Assembly (NCBI GenBank): GCA_036569045.1 | Contig: DATCRI010000011.1 | Coordinates: forward strand, 1-64,000 | Length of the DNA: 64,000 bases | Reading direction: 5' to 3' | DNA from: Chthoniobacterales bacterium | GTDB taxonomy: Bacteria > Verrucomicrobiota > Verrucomicrobiia > Chthoniobacterales > JAATET01 | In this document: positions 25,052-32,771 of the stretch, piece after piece | Numbering within the stretch: position 1 is the first letter of the stretch | Layout: each line of letters opens with the position of its first letter | The notes under the pieces: generated by a model | The model's input: only the letters and a program-made list of their open reading frames with translations | Told to the model about the DNA's origin: nothing | Databases searched by the model: none | Translations under genes and position numbers: made by a program

Positions 25052-27592
25052 CTACTCTCTTCGCCCCTTCCTTACCCCTTGATTCTTTTCGTAATCTCCT
25101 TGCTCATAATAGGTCCGTTTGCCGAAAGCTATTTCCCCCGAGTCCGTAAGCCAGGCGAGTTGAGAGAAACAAACACCAGACTTTTTTGGAACTCGCTGTT
25201 CGCCAAGAATGCGTTTCTCACCGAGCATCGTCCAGACGAGTCGGCGCTTCAGGGTCTTCAACACTCTATTGAGATATTCGGCATCCGCGAGGAGCGCGTG
25301 CTTGCCCCCGAATCTGAGCGATGGATCAAAAAAAACGGTGCGATCGCCTGCTGTGAAACCGTCGATGCCGTTCCACCACAGATCGTTTAACGTGAAAAAA
25401 GGTTTGCTTGGTGCCTGGAGGTAAAGACTCGTCGGGACCATAGGATCGTAAGTCCATTCCGAAAGAAGGTGGTTCGATGCGTGATGTGCTTTTAGCGACG
25501 TGTCTCGAATTTTCTCGTCCGCACCTAGATACCAATCGGGCAAAACATTGTAGGAACTGCCAAAAGGATATTCTCCCGCGAACGCCGACAACCACTTGCC
25601 TTCGGTGGGAAGCCACAGGCCAAAGTAGTTACGCTCGTCCAATGCTTCAATGGTAGCGTCCATATCCGCATCCGGAATGAGGTAGCTATTGATGTGAATC
25701 CAAGAGTCTCGATACGGGTCGCCATACTTCCGGTGAGGATCGAATTCTCCCCAACTCGGATAAGCAGTTAGCAGCTGCCATCGCTGGTCCTGAAAGTCGG
25801 AGATTTCCAAGAGGCATTCAAAGGAGGGCAGATCATCGCGTTTAGCGACCCAGTTGGCGAAGCTCAATTCCTTCGTTGCATGCAAATCGATGCGTTCATG
25901 AATCCACCAATCCTCGCCCGTCTCGGCAGCTACCGTAATGGTCAATGTCGGATCGAGTTTCCGCTCTTCAAGAAGGATGAGCGGACGCCGAATCGGATCG
26001 GGCTCCCAACTGTCGGCTTCAGCTTTGACCTTGTCATGCAGTCGGGACGCGAGCCGGTAGAGCGCGATCCACTGATACTTCTTACCGATTCGCTCAGCCC
26101 AAACGGGTTTAGCCCGGCCGCCCCCTTCTTTCGCGGTGATGTATTGGTCGTATGCATCACAATCGCTCTCCGCTAACCCCATATCTTTGACGATATGATT
26201 CACAAGCCATGCTCCGATCTCAGGCTTGGTGAGGTTCGCCATCCATGGCCCCAAGCAACCTATTGTGTAGTGGTTGAAATCGTCGTGAAGACAGCTTCGT
26301 GCGACGTAACCAACTGCTCCGTCGGCATGGACCCATTTCTCAATCTCGGAGTCTGTGGGAAAGCGAAGCGGCCAGTCAGCGCGACGCTGCCTGCGGGTCG
26401 GTGCGAGGGGATTGAAACCTGTTTCTAAGCAGTCCAGCTCTGCAGCTAACTCCGCGAGACAGCGGATGTGATCGCGGAGAAGAGCGTTCTGGAACGATTG
26501 CGGCTCGGACAGATACCGCTCCATAACGGTCTTCGCGACGCGTCCGAGGGTGTTGGAATCAGGGTTGAGTAGCAGAGCCCCGTAAATACTAAGTAGCGTC
26601 CGCTCGCGGACCTCATCGTCATCGATAGAAAGGAGAGCATCTATCAACTGCAATGCGATCTCGGGCTTCGCCCGTAAAACCAAAGTCGCGGCTCGGGTAG
26701 CTCTGTCTTTCACGCGGCGATCTGCAGCCGCAGTGAACCACAAGAGGGTAAGAGTCCATCGCAACGCGGTTTCCGGGGCAATGTCAACGAGTGGGACGCT
26801 TCGAGCCGCCTCAATTAGTTGGGAGACGACGTAGATGCGGCGGTCGGTGGTGATGGTTTTCTCGCCGGGCTCAGGCCAACGAGGTTCATCGGGAATGTGT
26901 TCTTTGAAGGCATCGAGCGCCTGTCCACGTAGGGCGATGCGATCCACAAGGAAAAGGGTGCGCTGTACGACGCCCGCCCTCATGAGGGCATCGACAAGAG
27001 CGATGCAAGTGCGAGTCTTGCCTGTGCCGGTGGCCATGACGAGGAGGAACTGCCGGCGGCTCTGCGCGATGCCCTCCATGACGGAGCGGATGGCCTGTAG
27101 CTGGTAATCGCGTCCCGCGATGGTGGTGTTGATTAACTCACTGGTGAGTGGCTTCTTGTGTTTGCGGAGGTGCAGTAGGCGTTCAAGGTCTTGTCGAGTA
27201 GGGAAGCCGTGGACCTTTTGCGGTGGGGCTTCGCCGAGGCTCCAGAAAAAAATATCGTGGCCGTTGGTGTAGAAACAGAAAGGCAGTTCGCCCCCCTGTT
27301 CGATCTGGATGTTTACGCAATATTGTTTGGCCTGTTCGCGCCCGATCTCGGCGTCTTTCGAGGATTTCTTGGCTTCGACCACGGCGAGAGGTTTGCCGTT
27401 TTTGCCGAGGAGGACGTAGTCGCTGAATTCGCGTTGAACATCGTAAGTGGCGGGATCTTCACGTAGGACAGCGCCAGAGCCGCGAGAAACGAAGAACTCT
27501 TCGATAACCTGAGTCCGGTCTGAAACATTCCACCCCGCTTCTTTGAGTCGGAGGTCTATGATTTCCTTTCGGAGTTGGGCCTCAGAAGACAT
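25052..27592 (-). CDS. Chimeric defence ORF: HsdR N-terminal nuclease half fused to Avs-like C-terminal part
   Basis: One uninterrupted frame of about 846 residues. Residues 1-255 match a type I restriction R subunit: SSEAQLRKEIIDLRLKEAGW, a PD-(D/E)xK-like nuclease core (FSDYVLLG, then LAVVEAKKSSKD), and helicase Walker A MATGTGKTRTC, ending at TDRRIYV. The helicase then stops; there is no DEAD-box motif. From about 26827 the frame becomes a C-terminal segment resembling large STAND antiphage proteins of the Avs type: RWTLTLLWF, VKDRATRAATLVL, DDDEVRERTLLSIYGALL, and ERIGKKYQWIALYRL. It is either a deletion product fused in frame or a functional hybrid. The Avs assignment comes from remembered motifs and needs a search. 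Confidence 0.6.
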   Translation of the reverse strand: MSSEAQLRKEIIDLRLKEAGWNVSDRTQVIEEFFVSRGSGAVLREDPATYDVQREFSDYVLLGKNGKPLAVVEAKKSSKDAEIGREQAKQYCVNIQIEQGGELPFCFYTNGHDIFFWSLGEAPPQKVHGFPTRQDLERLLHLRKHKKPLTSELINTTIAGRDYQLQAIRSVMEGIAQSRRQFLLVMATGTGKTRTCIALVDALMRAGVVQRTLFLVDRIALRGQALDAFKEHIPDEPRWPEPGEKTITTDRRIYVVSQLIEAARSVPLVDIAPETALRWTLTLLWFTAAADRRVKDRATRAATLVLRAKPEIALQLIDALLSIDDDEVRERTLLSIYGALLLNPDSNTLGRVAKTVMERYLSEPQSFQNALLRDHIRCLAELAAELDCLETGFNPLAPTRRQRRADWPLRFPTDSEIEKWVHADGAVGYVARSCLHDDFNHYTIGCLGPWMANLTKPEIGAWLVNHIVKDMGLAESDCDAYDQYITAKEGGGRAKPVWAERIGKKYQWIALYRLASRLHDKVKAEADSWEPDPIRRPLILLEERKLDPTLTITVAAETGEDWWIHERIDLHATKELSFANWVAKRDDLPSFECLLEISDFQDQRWQLLTAYPSWGEFDPHRKYGDPYRDSWIHINSYLIPDADMDATIEALDERNYFGLWLPTEGKWLSAFAGEYPFGSSYNVLPDWYLGADEKIRDTSLKAHHASNHLLSEWTYDPMVPTSLYLQAPSKPFFTLNDLWWNGIDGFTAGDRTVFFDPSLRFGGKHALLADAEYLNRVLKTLKRRLVWTMLGEKRILGEQRVPKKSGVCFSQLAWLTDSGEIAFGKRTYYEQGDYEKNQGVRKGRRE

Positions 27593-27733
27593 GACAGGCG
27601 TTAAAAGTTCATCGCCCCGAAATTGCGACACAAGAAGCGCGAATCCAGGCATCTTCGCTCCATTTCTCCAAGGAGATAGTCGCGGGGGGGGCGTAGATTG
27701 TTGCGCAGATCCCGCCAAGGACAGCCCTCCGGC

Positions 27734-27952
27734 GCCTGAAACGTCCGAAAATAACGCAGCTTCTTCATCGCCCTCAAATTCGTTCAGCGCAATGGCAAGC
27801 TCCTCATCATAGACATCTGAGAGAGACTTGAGAAGCGGGGCGGAAAAAATGTAGGTCTTGAAGTCTGCCGCATCAACCGGCTCCTTGAGCAGCCAAGCGG
27901 CTTTACAGAGGCGGGATTCGAGTTGGAAAGAGAGAGTTGCCCCATTGAATCC
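27734..27952 (-). pseudogene. Remnant of type I methyltransferase HsdM (N-terminal fragment)
   Basis: The translation includes ESRLCKAAWLLKEPVDAADFKTYIF and SDVYDEELAIALNEFEGDEEAALF, the start of an HsdM N6-adenine methylase. It skips residues in the middle (the normal FPLLFLKRISDVYDEE region reads SAPLLKSLSDVYDEE) and ends before any methylase motif. The rest of hsdM and all of hsdS are missing. It lies directly upstream of the HsdR-derived frame, in the order hsdM-hsdR. No start codon of its own is evident. Confidence 0.65.
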
Positions 27953-27988
27953 CGAATCGTACCAGAATTGACTCTTTCTTGAAGAAGA

Positions 27989-28075
27989 TAGGAGCGGTGG
28001 GAGTCGAACCCACATCAGCCGATTATCTATCGCACGGGGTATAAGCCCGCTGCTCTACCGTTGAGCTACGCTCCC
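27989..28075 (-). tRNA. tRNA with UAU anticodon (Ile-type) and a long variable arm
   Basis: On the minus strand the cloverleaf reads: acceptor GGGAGCG/CGCTCCT (one G-U at the top), D-arm GCTC-AACGGTA-GAGC, anticodon stem GCGGG/CCCGT with loop CTTATAC (anticodon TAT), a 20-nt variable region containing CGAT-AGATA-ATCG, T-arm GTGGG-TTCGACT-CCCAC, discriminator A. No CCA is encoded. A long variable arm normally marks Leu, Ser or Tyr tRNAs, so its combination with an AUA-reading anticodon and a class-I-like D-arm is odd. It is carried on the mobile element. Confidence 0.75.
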
Positions 28076-28238
28076 GTCTGAATCGAAGGAATCAGACGAG
28101 ACGTATTCGGAATGGTGCACTGAGGAAAATCTGCACGGATGAATGATCCCCCACGGACGTGGCTTCGATCAAGTTTAGAGTGGCTCGAATGTGCATTGCG
28201 TGTTCGCAGGCATGCGCAACCCATGACAAGTCTGGCGG

Positions 28239-28658
28239 TCAAATGTGATCGAGACGCCTCTTCATCAGCTTCCCGAACTTGCTTGGGAAATGCAGCACGA
28301 AGTGTTCTTCATCGCCTCGCGACCTGACATCGATACTTCCGAGAAGGGTAGAAATGCGCCACTCTTGTCGAACTTTTACTGTGCACCAATAACGCGAGAG
28401 ATCACTCAAGACTCCAGTCATCCGGTAGCGGCCTAAAGCAAGACCGTTCGGAAGAAGACCGAGGAGATCCTCTTCGGTCAGTTCGAGACTTGTCGAGCCA
28501 TCCCATCGTGAAAAGATTTCTTTGGCCACTTGCCTGTGTGCGTCTGTGAATTCTGGGGAAGGTTCGCCCGACAAGGGGTTATCAATACCGAGTCGTAACC
28601 CAGGAACGCTCGCCGCGATGCCTTGATATTCTGTTTCGTCGCGATTGTGACCGCTCAT
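28239..28658 (-). CDS. Hypothetical island protein (139 aa)
   Basis: A 139-residue open frame with plausible composition: an N-terminal polar half (GLRLGIDNPLSGEPSPEFTDAHRQVAKEIFSRWDG) and a C-terminal beta-like half (YWCTVKVRQEWRISTLLGSIDVRS, EEHFVLHFPSKFG). No family recognised and no clear ribosome binding site. It is divergent from the XRE regulator gene. It may be a small cargo gene; moderate doubt remains. The gap 28076-28238 shows nothing else. Confidence 0.4.
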   Translation of the reverse strand: MSGHNRDETEYQGIAASVPGLRLGIDNPLSGEPSPEFTDAHRQVAKEIFSRWDGSTSLELTEEDLLGLLPNGLALGRYRMTGVLSDLSRYWCTVKVRQEWRISTLLGSIDVRSRGDEEHFVLHFPSKFGKLMKRRLDHI

Positions 28659-28764
28659 TTCGAGAGAATGGTTTCCGCCTCAGTAGCGCGCGCCGTCAGA
28701 ATGTAGAGGCGACAATCGATGACGCCAGTCCTCAGCCAATTAAAAAATCCCATATGCGGGATAA

Positions 28765-28998
28765 GTGCTCACACATCCTTCGTGGGTGCGCAAGCTCAGA
28801 AAGCAGTTGGCCGTGTTCCTTCGCGAGAAACGTGGAACTCTCACGCTCGATCAGTTCGCCAAAAAGTTGGGAATTTCCGATTCGAGCCTGAATCGGCTGG
28901 AAATGGCCGATCAGAACCTGACCATTGATACCTTGGAGCGACTTTTGGACCGGCTCGGCTGCGATTTCGGAGATGTCTTCAAGCGCGAAAGGCGCTGA
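28765..28998 (+). CDS. XRE-family helix-turn-helix regulator
   Basis: A 77-residue protein starting at GTG, almost entirely a Cro/C1-type HTH: RGTLTLDQFAKKLGISDSSLNRLEMADQNLTIDTLERLLDRLGCDFGDVF. It probably controls the neighbouring island genes. It starts about 106 bp from the divergent 139-aa gene, so the shared interval (28659-28764) is a likely operator region. No ligand domain. Confidence 0.85.
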   Translation: MLTHPSWVRKLRKQLAVFLREKRGTLTLDQFAKKLGISDSSLNRLEMADQNLTIDTLERLLDRLGCDFGDVFKRERR

Positions 28999-29039
28999 TC
29001 GAAAATCGCCCGTCCCTCCGTGAAATGAGGCCATAATCG

Positions 29040-29816
29040 ATGAGGCCAGTTCCGAAAATACCTCCTCCAGAAGAATGGCATTTCGAAGCTTTTCCAACTG
29101 TTTTGACAGGAGCGCGGCTATATTTTTGCTTCACCTACGAGTACGCACGTTGCGTTCCTTGGATCGTAGATTGGATAAAAAGGGAGCAGCGCGAAGGGCT
29201 GTCCAACGACCTAAAGATCATCGCCCGAAAAGTATCTGCATCGCCGGGCGAGCCAACGCGCTTGTCGTCTTTGCCAGAGCATTCGGACTTACTGCTGCCA
29301 GGTGTAGAATTTCCTCGCGTTCCCTTTTTGAAAACGGGTTATGCAGGTAGACCGGAAGAGGAATTTCCTGAGATTCCCTCAAGTCCTGCCCTCCAGCAGG
29401 CTATTCCGTATGGCGAAAAATGGGTTGGAAACGAGACATATGCATATCTGTCGGCCGAAAACCTTTACTCTTTTGAAGTGAATTGGAAGCGAAGCCCTGA
29501 CGCGATCCTTTCTGCCTTCAAGAAATGGATAGATGAAAATCACCCGCGGGAAGGAGAAACTGGGAGGGGAACAAGTCGCGCGCGCATCATCGCAGGAAAT
29601 TTGAAAGCTCTGGGAGTTTGGCGGCTTTTAAAATGGTTCAACGGCGACATATCCGAAGCTCGGAAGATCGTTGACCCCGTGAGACCAGACGCCTTGTACG
29701 CGCGAGAAGAAGATTGGCTTAAAGCTAGAAATCGAGCGCAACGCATCATTGACGATTGGAACGAAAGATCTTCTCCCGCTCTAGTTTCCGGGGAACTTCG
29801 CCGCAAGACTTCGTAA
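29040..29816 (+). CDS. Hypothetical island protein (258 aa)
   Basis: A 258-residue protein of unknown family. It begins MRPVPKIPPPEEWHFEAFPTVLTGARLYFCFTYEYARCVPWIVDWIK and ends with a basic helical stretch (EEDWLKARNRAQRIIDDWNERSS). No signal peptide or nucleotide-binding motif is apparent. It lies 41 bp downstream of the XRE gene and 27 bp upstream of the mobilization accessory gene, on the same strand, so it may be a cargo gene under XRE control. Codon use is less GC3-biased than the flanking chromosome. Confidence 0.6.
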   Translation: MRPVPKIPPPEEWHFEAFPTVLTGARLYFCFTYEYARCVPWIVDWIKREQREGLSNDLKIIARKVSASPGEPTRLSSLPEHSDLLLPGVEFPRVPFLKTGYAGRPEEEFPEIPSSPALQQAIPYGEKWVGNETYAYLSAENLYSFEVNWKRSPDAILSAFKKWIDENHPREGETGRGTSRARIIAGNLKALGVWRLLKWFNGDISEARKIVDPVRPDALYAREEDWLKARNRAQRIIDDWNERSSPALVSGELRRKTS

Positions 29817-29843
29817 GCCAACCCGAAGTAGAGGTCGCTCGTG

Positions 29844-30140
29844 ATGACAACCACGAGCTCAGACCAAAAATCAAAGGCGGAAGTTTTACGCGAGAAAGCC
29901 GCGGAGCTTCTTGCGCGAGCGAAGGCGACAGAAGCCGCTGAAAAGCGGCGCGAGCGAAAACGGAAACGTCGATGTGCGTTCCTCATTGGAGAGTCGGCGC
30001 TCAATCGCCCCGAGGTTGTGAAATCCATCTTGCCGCATCTCTCCGCGTCTCACCAAACTTACGTCCGCAACGTTCTAGGGCTTGAGGCACCATCTACCGG
30101 TCTCCCGGTTACGAAGCCTGTGTCACGCGATGAACCCTGA
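29844..30140 (+). CDS. Small basic mobilization accessory protein (TraD-like of MobQ systems)
   Basis: A protein of about 98 residues that is very basic: a helical N terminus (KSKAEVLREKAAELLARAKATEAAEKRRERKRKRRCAFLIGESAL) followed by SILPHLSASHQTYVRNVLGL. Short basic proteins of this kind precede MobA/MobL relaxases and assist at oriT; the family match is by pattern and position. A GTG at 29841 is an alternative start. The oriT candidate and relaxase gene follow directly. Confidence 0.55.
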   Translation: MTTTSSDQKSKAEVLREKAAELLARAKATEAAEKRRERKRKRRCAFLIGESALNRPEVVKSILPHLSASHQTYVRNVLGLEAPSTGLPVTKPVSRDEP

Positions 30141-30186
30141 GCGGTGCATCCCTCTATCCATGGCGTTTCTGGGGAAGCGCACATTA

Positions 30187-30251
30187 AGTCAAAGCCCTGG
30201 GGCTTTGACTGTGCGCCTCGCGGGGCGAGGCGGTAGCGCTCCGGCGCTACC
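30187..30251 (+). other. Candidate oriT: three consecutive hairpins before the relaxase gene
   Basis: A 10-bp perfect inverted repeat AGTCAAAGCC-CTGG-GGCTTTGACT (30187-30210) is followed at once by GTGCGCC (30211-30217). Then come CGCCTCG/CGAGGCG (30214-30232) and GGTAGCGC/GCGCTACC (30232-30251). An inverted repeat next to a GTGCGCC nick region is the layout of RSF1010-type (MobQ) oriT sites. The relaxase gene begins 72 bp downstream. No other gene is apparent between 30141 and 30322. Confidence 0.65.
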
Positions 30252-30322
30252 GGAAGTCGCTCGCTGCCGCTCGCATGTTGGAACGCAGATCGTCCGCGGC
30301 ACGAGGCAATAGGGAAAAGAGC

Positions 30323-32353
30323 ATGGCCATCTTCCATTTCAATATTCGAACGGTCCAGCGTTCGGAGAAAGGCGGTCATACCGCCGAGCAGCTCTCCTAC
30401 ATGCTGGGCGAGCGATTGCGGCTTCCGAGCGGGAAGCTCGTCAGCGCCAAGCTTGCTTCTTTCCACAGCGATGAAGCTAACTCGATCATCAGCGGAGTCA
30501 TTGGATGGTCGGGCACCTGCCAGGGACTCGCCGACGCCACCGAATCCGCCGAGAGACGGCAGGACGCGCGTGTCGCGCGCCGCATCATCGTCGCACTTCC
30601 TCACGAACTGGATCGTGAGGCCCAGAAGCGGCTCGTCAAAAGCTATTGTCTCAAGATCCGCGATCTTCATGGCGTGGCCGTCGCCTACGCTCTCCATCCG
30701 CCCAACAAAAAGGGAGACGGCCGTAATCACCATGCGCATCTGCTTCTCACGACACGCCGAGTCGAGGCAGACAAGTTTAGAGCGAAGACACGCGAACTCG
30801 ACACCATCGTCTCCGCGCGCGCGGCAGTTGAGGTCATGCGCGAGGAGTGGAGCAAGCGCGTGAATGCCGCGCTGAAAAAGTCAGGTGTCGCTTCGCGTAT
30901 TTCCCATCTCAGCCTTGAGGCACAAGGCATCTCCTGCGAACCGACACGGCATGTCGGCCTTCGCGCAACCGCGGCTGCCCGTGCCGGGCGTCGCATGCAG
31001 GCAGTCGAACAAAATGAGCGAGCAAAACGAGATGACAGACAGATCACAAACGCACGAGTTGATGCGGCTCTCCGCCGAGCTCGAAAGGCTCGCGAGCGAG
31101 CTGGAGAGCGTAACGTCGCTGCTCGTCGAGGTCGGCGACATCTGGCTGGTGCCGGGAAAAGTCCAAGCCATCTGGGCGGAGGCCGGACAAACGCTGATCG
31201 ACGGGGTGCCGTGCAATCTTTCCAAGCAGGAGGCGGCTCAAAAAGTCAACGATCTGCGGTCGCGCTCGATGAGCTGAAGCGCTCCATCGATCTCACGCGA
31301 TTCGCCGGTGTGAGTGGCTGGCTGCTCGATGTGAGCGGTGGGATGGGAGGGCGTCATTTTCAAATGCGTCAGCCCGACGGCCAGCGCGAGATCGTGGTGA
31401 GCCGATCGCTCGACGGACAGTGGCGATATTTCCGACGCGACAGCGGCGAAGGCGGCAGCATCATCGATTTCGCGCAGAAGGAACTTGGCTGGGGCGATCT
31501 CGGCTCGGTGCGAAAACGATTGTCGGAGGTCGTGGCGGGATCGTTGCCGCCACCGGAGCGGAAGCGATTCGCTTCTTTCCCCATTGCCAAGCCTCGCGGC
31601 AGCGAGGCTGCGCCGCAGGCCGCGACAATCGACGCCATCCAATATCTGCAAAACGTCCGCGGATTTCGTGCGGAAACCCTCGACCATTTTTCCGGAAGCT
31701 GGCTCGACGATGGACGCGGCAATGCGGTTTTCCCGCACACCGAGGCCGGAGGCCACGGTGGAGAAATCCGCGGCGCGGGATTCCAAGGATTCTCAGCGGG
31801 CGGGACGAAAAGTCTCTGGGCTCATATTCCAGACCGATGCGAGAAACTCGTGATTTGCGAATCCGCAATCGACGCGATGTCTCACGCTCAGGCGCACGGA
31901 CTTCCCGACAACACCGGCTACGTTTCTGTGGGCGGCGGTTTCGGCATCCCGATATTGGATGCAATCATCGAGATCGCTCGGCGCATGACGGCGGTGCTGC
32001 TTGCGGCATTCGACCGGGATTCCACGGGTGAATTCAATTCCGCGCGGACGATCATGCACGGACGTGCTGCCGGGTTGGAGGTGGTGCGGGATGCACCTCC
32101 CGAGGGTCGAAAAGACTGGAACGAGGTTATTTGCGCCGCGCCTCCTCAAGTCGAGGCGACCGAGGAAATCCCGTCGTTGTCTGCCGGCGAGTGGGAGAAG
32201 CAAATCATGTTCGCCGTGAACATGGAGGACGCGGTGGAGATCCGAAGGCTGCTCAAATACGGGCGGTCGCACCTCGACCTTGCCGATGGGTTCATCGACG
32301 AAACGATCCGATACGCGGAGCGGCATCTTCTTGCGGAGGACCTTCACCAATGA
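30323..32353 (+). CDS. MobA/MobL-type relaxase fused to a DUF3991/Toprim region
   Basis: A continuous frame of 676 residues. The N-terminal 230 residues form a MobQ relaxase: MAIFHFNIRTVQRSEKGG, ARRIIVALPHELDREAQKRLVKSYC, and the metal-binding motif GRNHHAHLLLTTRRV. The C-terminal half from about residue 320 has a DUF3991-type segment (DELKRSIDLTRFAG, GGSIIDFAQKELGW, FRAETLDHFSGSWLDDGRGNAVFP) and a Toprim-like part (LVICESAIDAMSHAQ, AFDRDSTGEFNSAR). The linker at about 31014-31277 is Arg/Ala-rich and overlaps a better-looking frame. The Toprim part may therefore start separately at GTG 31211. Confidence 0.8.
   Translation: MAIFHFNIRTVQRSEKGGHTAEQLSYMLGERLRLPSGKLVSAKLASFHSDEANSIISGVIGWSGTCQGLADATESAERRQDARVARRIIVALPHELDREAQKRLVKSYCLKIRDLHGVAVAYALHPPNKKGDGRNHHAHLLLTTRRVEADKFRAKTRELDTIVSARAAVEVMREEWSKRVNAALKKSGVASRISHLSLEAQGISCEPTRHVGLRATAAARAGRRMQAVEQNERAKRDDRQITNARVDAALRRARKARERAGERNVAARRGRRHLAGAGKSPSHLGGGRTNADRRGAVQSFQAGGGSKSQRSAVALDELKRSIDLTRFAGVSGWLLDVSGGMGGRHFQMRQPDGQREIVVSRSLDGQWRYFRRDSGEGGSIIDFAQKELGWGDLGSVRKRLSEVVAGSLPPPERKRFASFPIAKPRGSEAAPQAATIDAIQYLQNVRGFRAETLDHFSGSWLDDGRGNAVFPHTEAGGHGGEIRGAGFQGFSAGGTKSLWAHIPDRCEKLVICESAIDAMSHAQAHGLPDNTGYVSVGGGFGIPILDAIIEIARRMTAVLLAAFDRDSTGEFNSARTIMHGRAAGLEVVRDAPPEGRKDWNEVICAAPPQVEATEEIPSLSAGEWEKQIMFAVNMEDAVEIRRLLKYGRSHLDLADGFIDETIRYAERHLLAEDLHQ
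31014..31277 (+). CDS. Embedded out-of-frame ORF (87 aa) inside the relaxase-Toprim frame
   Basis: An 87-residue frame, +1-type overlap with the relaxase frame: it begins MSEQNEMTDRSQTHELMRL, has a coiled-coil LSAELERLASELESVTSLLVEVGDIW, and ends NLSKQEAAQKVNDLRSRSMS. In this stretch its codons carry G/C in third position, while the relaxase frame reads as low-complexity Arg/Ala. So this may be the selected protein here, either dual-coded or separating two genes. No family recognised. Confidence 0.5.
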   Translation: MSEQNEMTDRSQTHELMRLSAELERLASELESVTSLLVEVGDIWLVPGKVQAIWAEAGQTLIDGVPCNLSKQEAAQKVNDLRSRSMS

Positions 32354-32427
32354 GAACGCCGTTCCGCGATTTCGGTCGAATATGGATGTGCTTTCCGTGT
32401 GGTGAAACGAGGAAGGAGGTGCGGTGA
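32350..32427 (+). CDS. Possible 25-aa micro-ORF coupled to its neighbours
   Basis: ATG overlaps the relaxase stop (ATGA), and its TGA overlaps the start region GTGATG of the next gene. The peptide MRTPFRDFGRIWMCFPCGET has a CFPC pair. The next gene's strong ribosome binding site (AAGGAGG) lies inside it. It could be a coupling leader rather than a functional protein. Confidence 0.3.
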   Translation: MRTPFRDFGRIWMCFPCGETRKEVR

Positions 32428-32771
32428 TGCTTTCGAGCAAGAAGATCACGAGCGGGCACGAGATTCTCGCGATTCTGAACTGCCACCGACTGCCGGGGCG
32501 TCTGACGACCGCGGAAACCGCGGTGCTTCTCGGATTTCAGGAACACGACATCGCGCCGCTCGTCGCCGCGAAGATGCTCACGCCGCTGGGCAAGCCCGCG
32601 CCGAATGCGCCGAAATATTTCGCGGCGATTGAGGTTCAGGCGTGCGCGGAAAATCGGGACTGGCTTTCACAGGCGACGAAAGCGCTCACGCAGCATTGGC
32701 ATCGCAAGAACAGCCGGAAACGGACCTCGCAGAGCGACCATCCAACCCTCGAACTCGAGGACGAAAGCTAG
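32427..32771 (+). CDS. Small DNA-binding-like island protein (114 aa)
   Basis: A 114-residue protein with a winged- or simple-helix look: TSGHEILAILNCHRLPGRLTTAETAVLLGFQEHDIAPLVAAKMLTPLGKPAPNAPKYFAAIEV. This resembles short helix-turn-helix/excisionase-like modules that choose a DNA site, but I cannot name the family. AAGGAGG lies 7 bp before the ATG; a GTG at 32424 is the alternative. The C terminus is polar and basic. It converges with the antitoxin gene, overlapping by 4 bp. Confidence 0.6.
   Translation: MLSSKKITSGHEILAILNCHRLPGRLTTAETAVLLGFQEHDIAPLVAAKMLTPLGKPAPNAPKYFAAIEVQACAENRDWLSQATKALTQHWHRKNSRKRTSQSDHPTLELEDES

Noticed and set aside
27593-28015. N-terminal extension of the HsdR/Avs-like frame starting in the tRNA
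   Set aside because: The first residues (MWVRLPPLL) are the tRNA read as protein; the next part is the hsdM remnant. The R-subunit start at 27592 is better.
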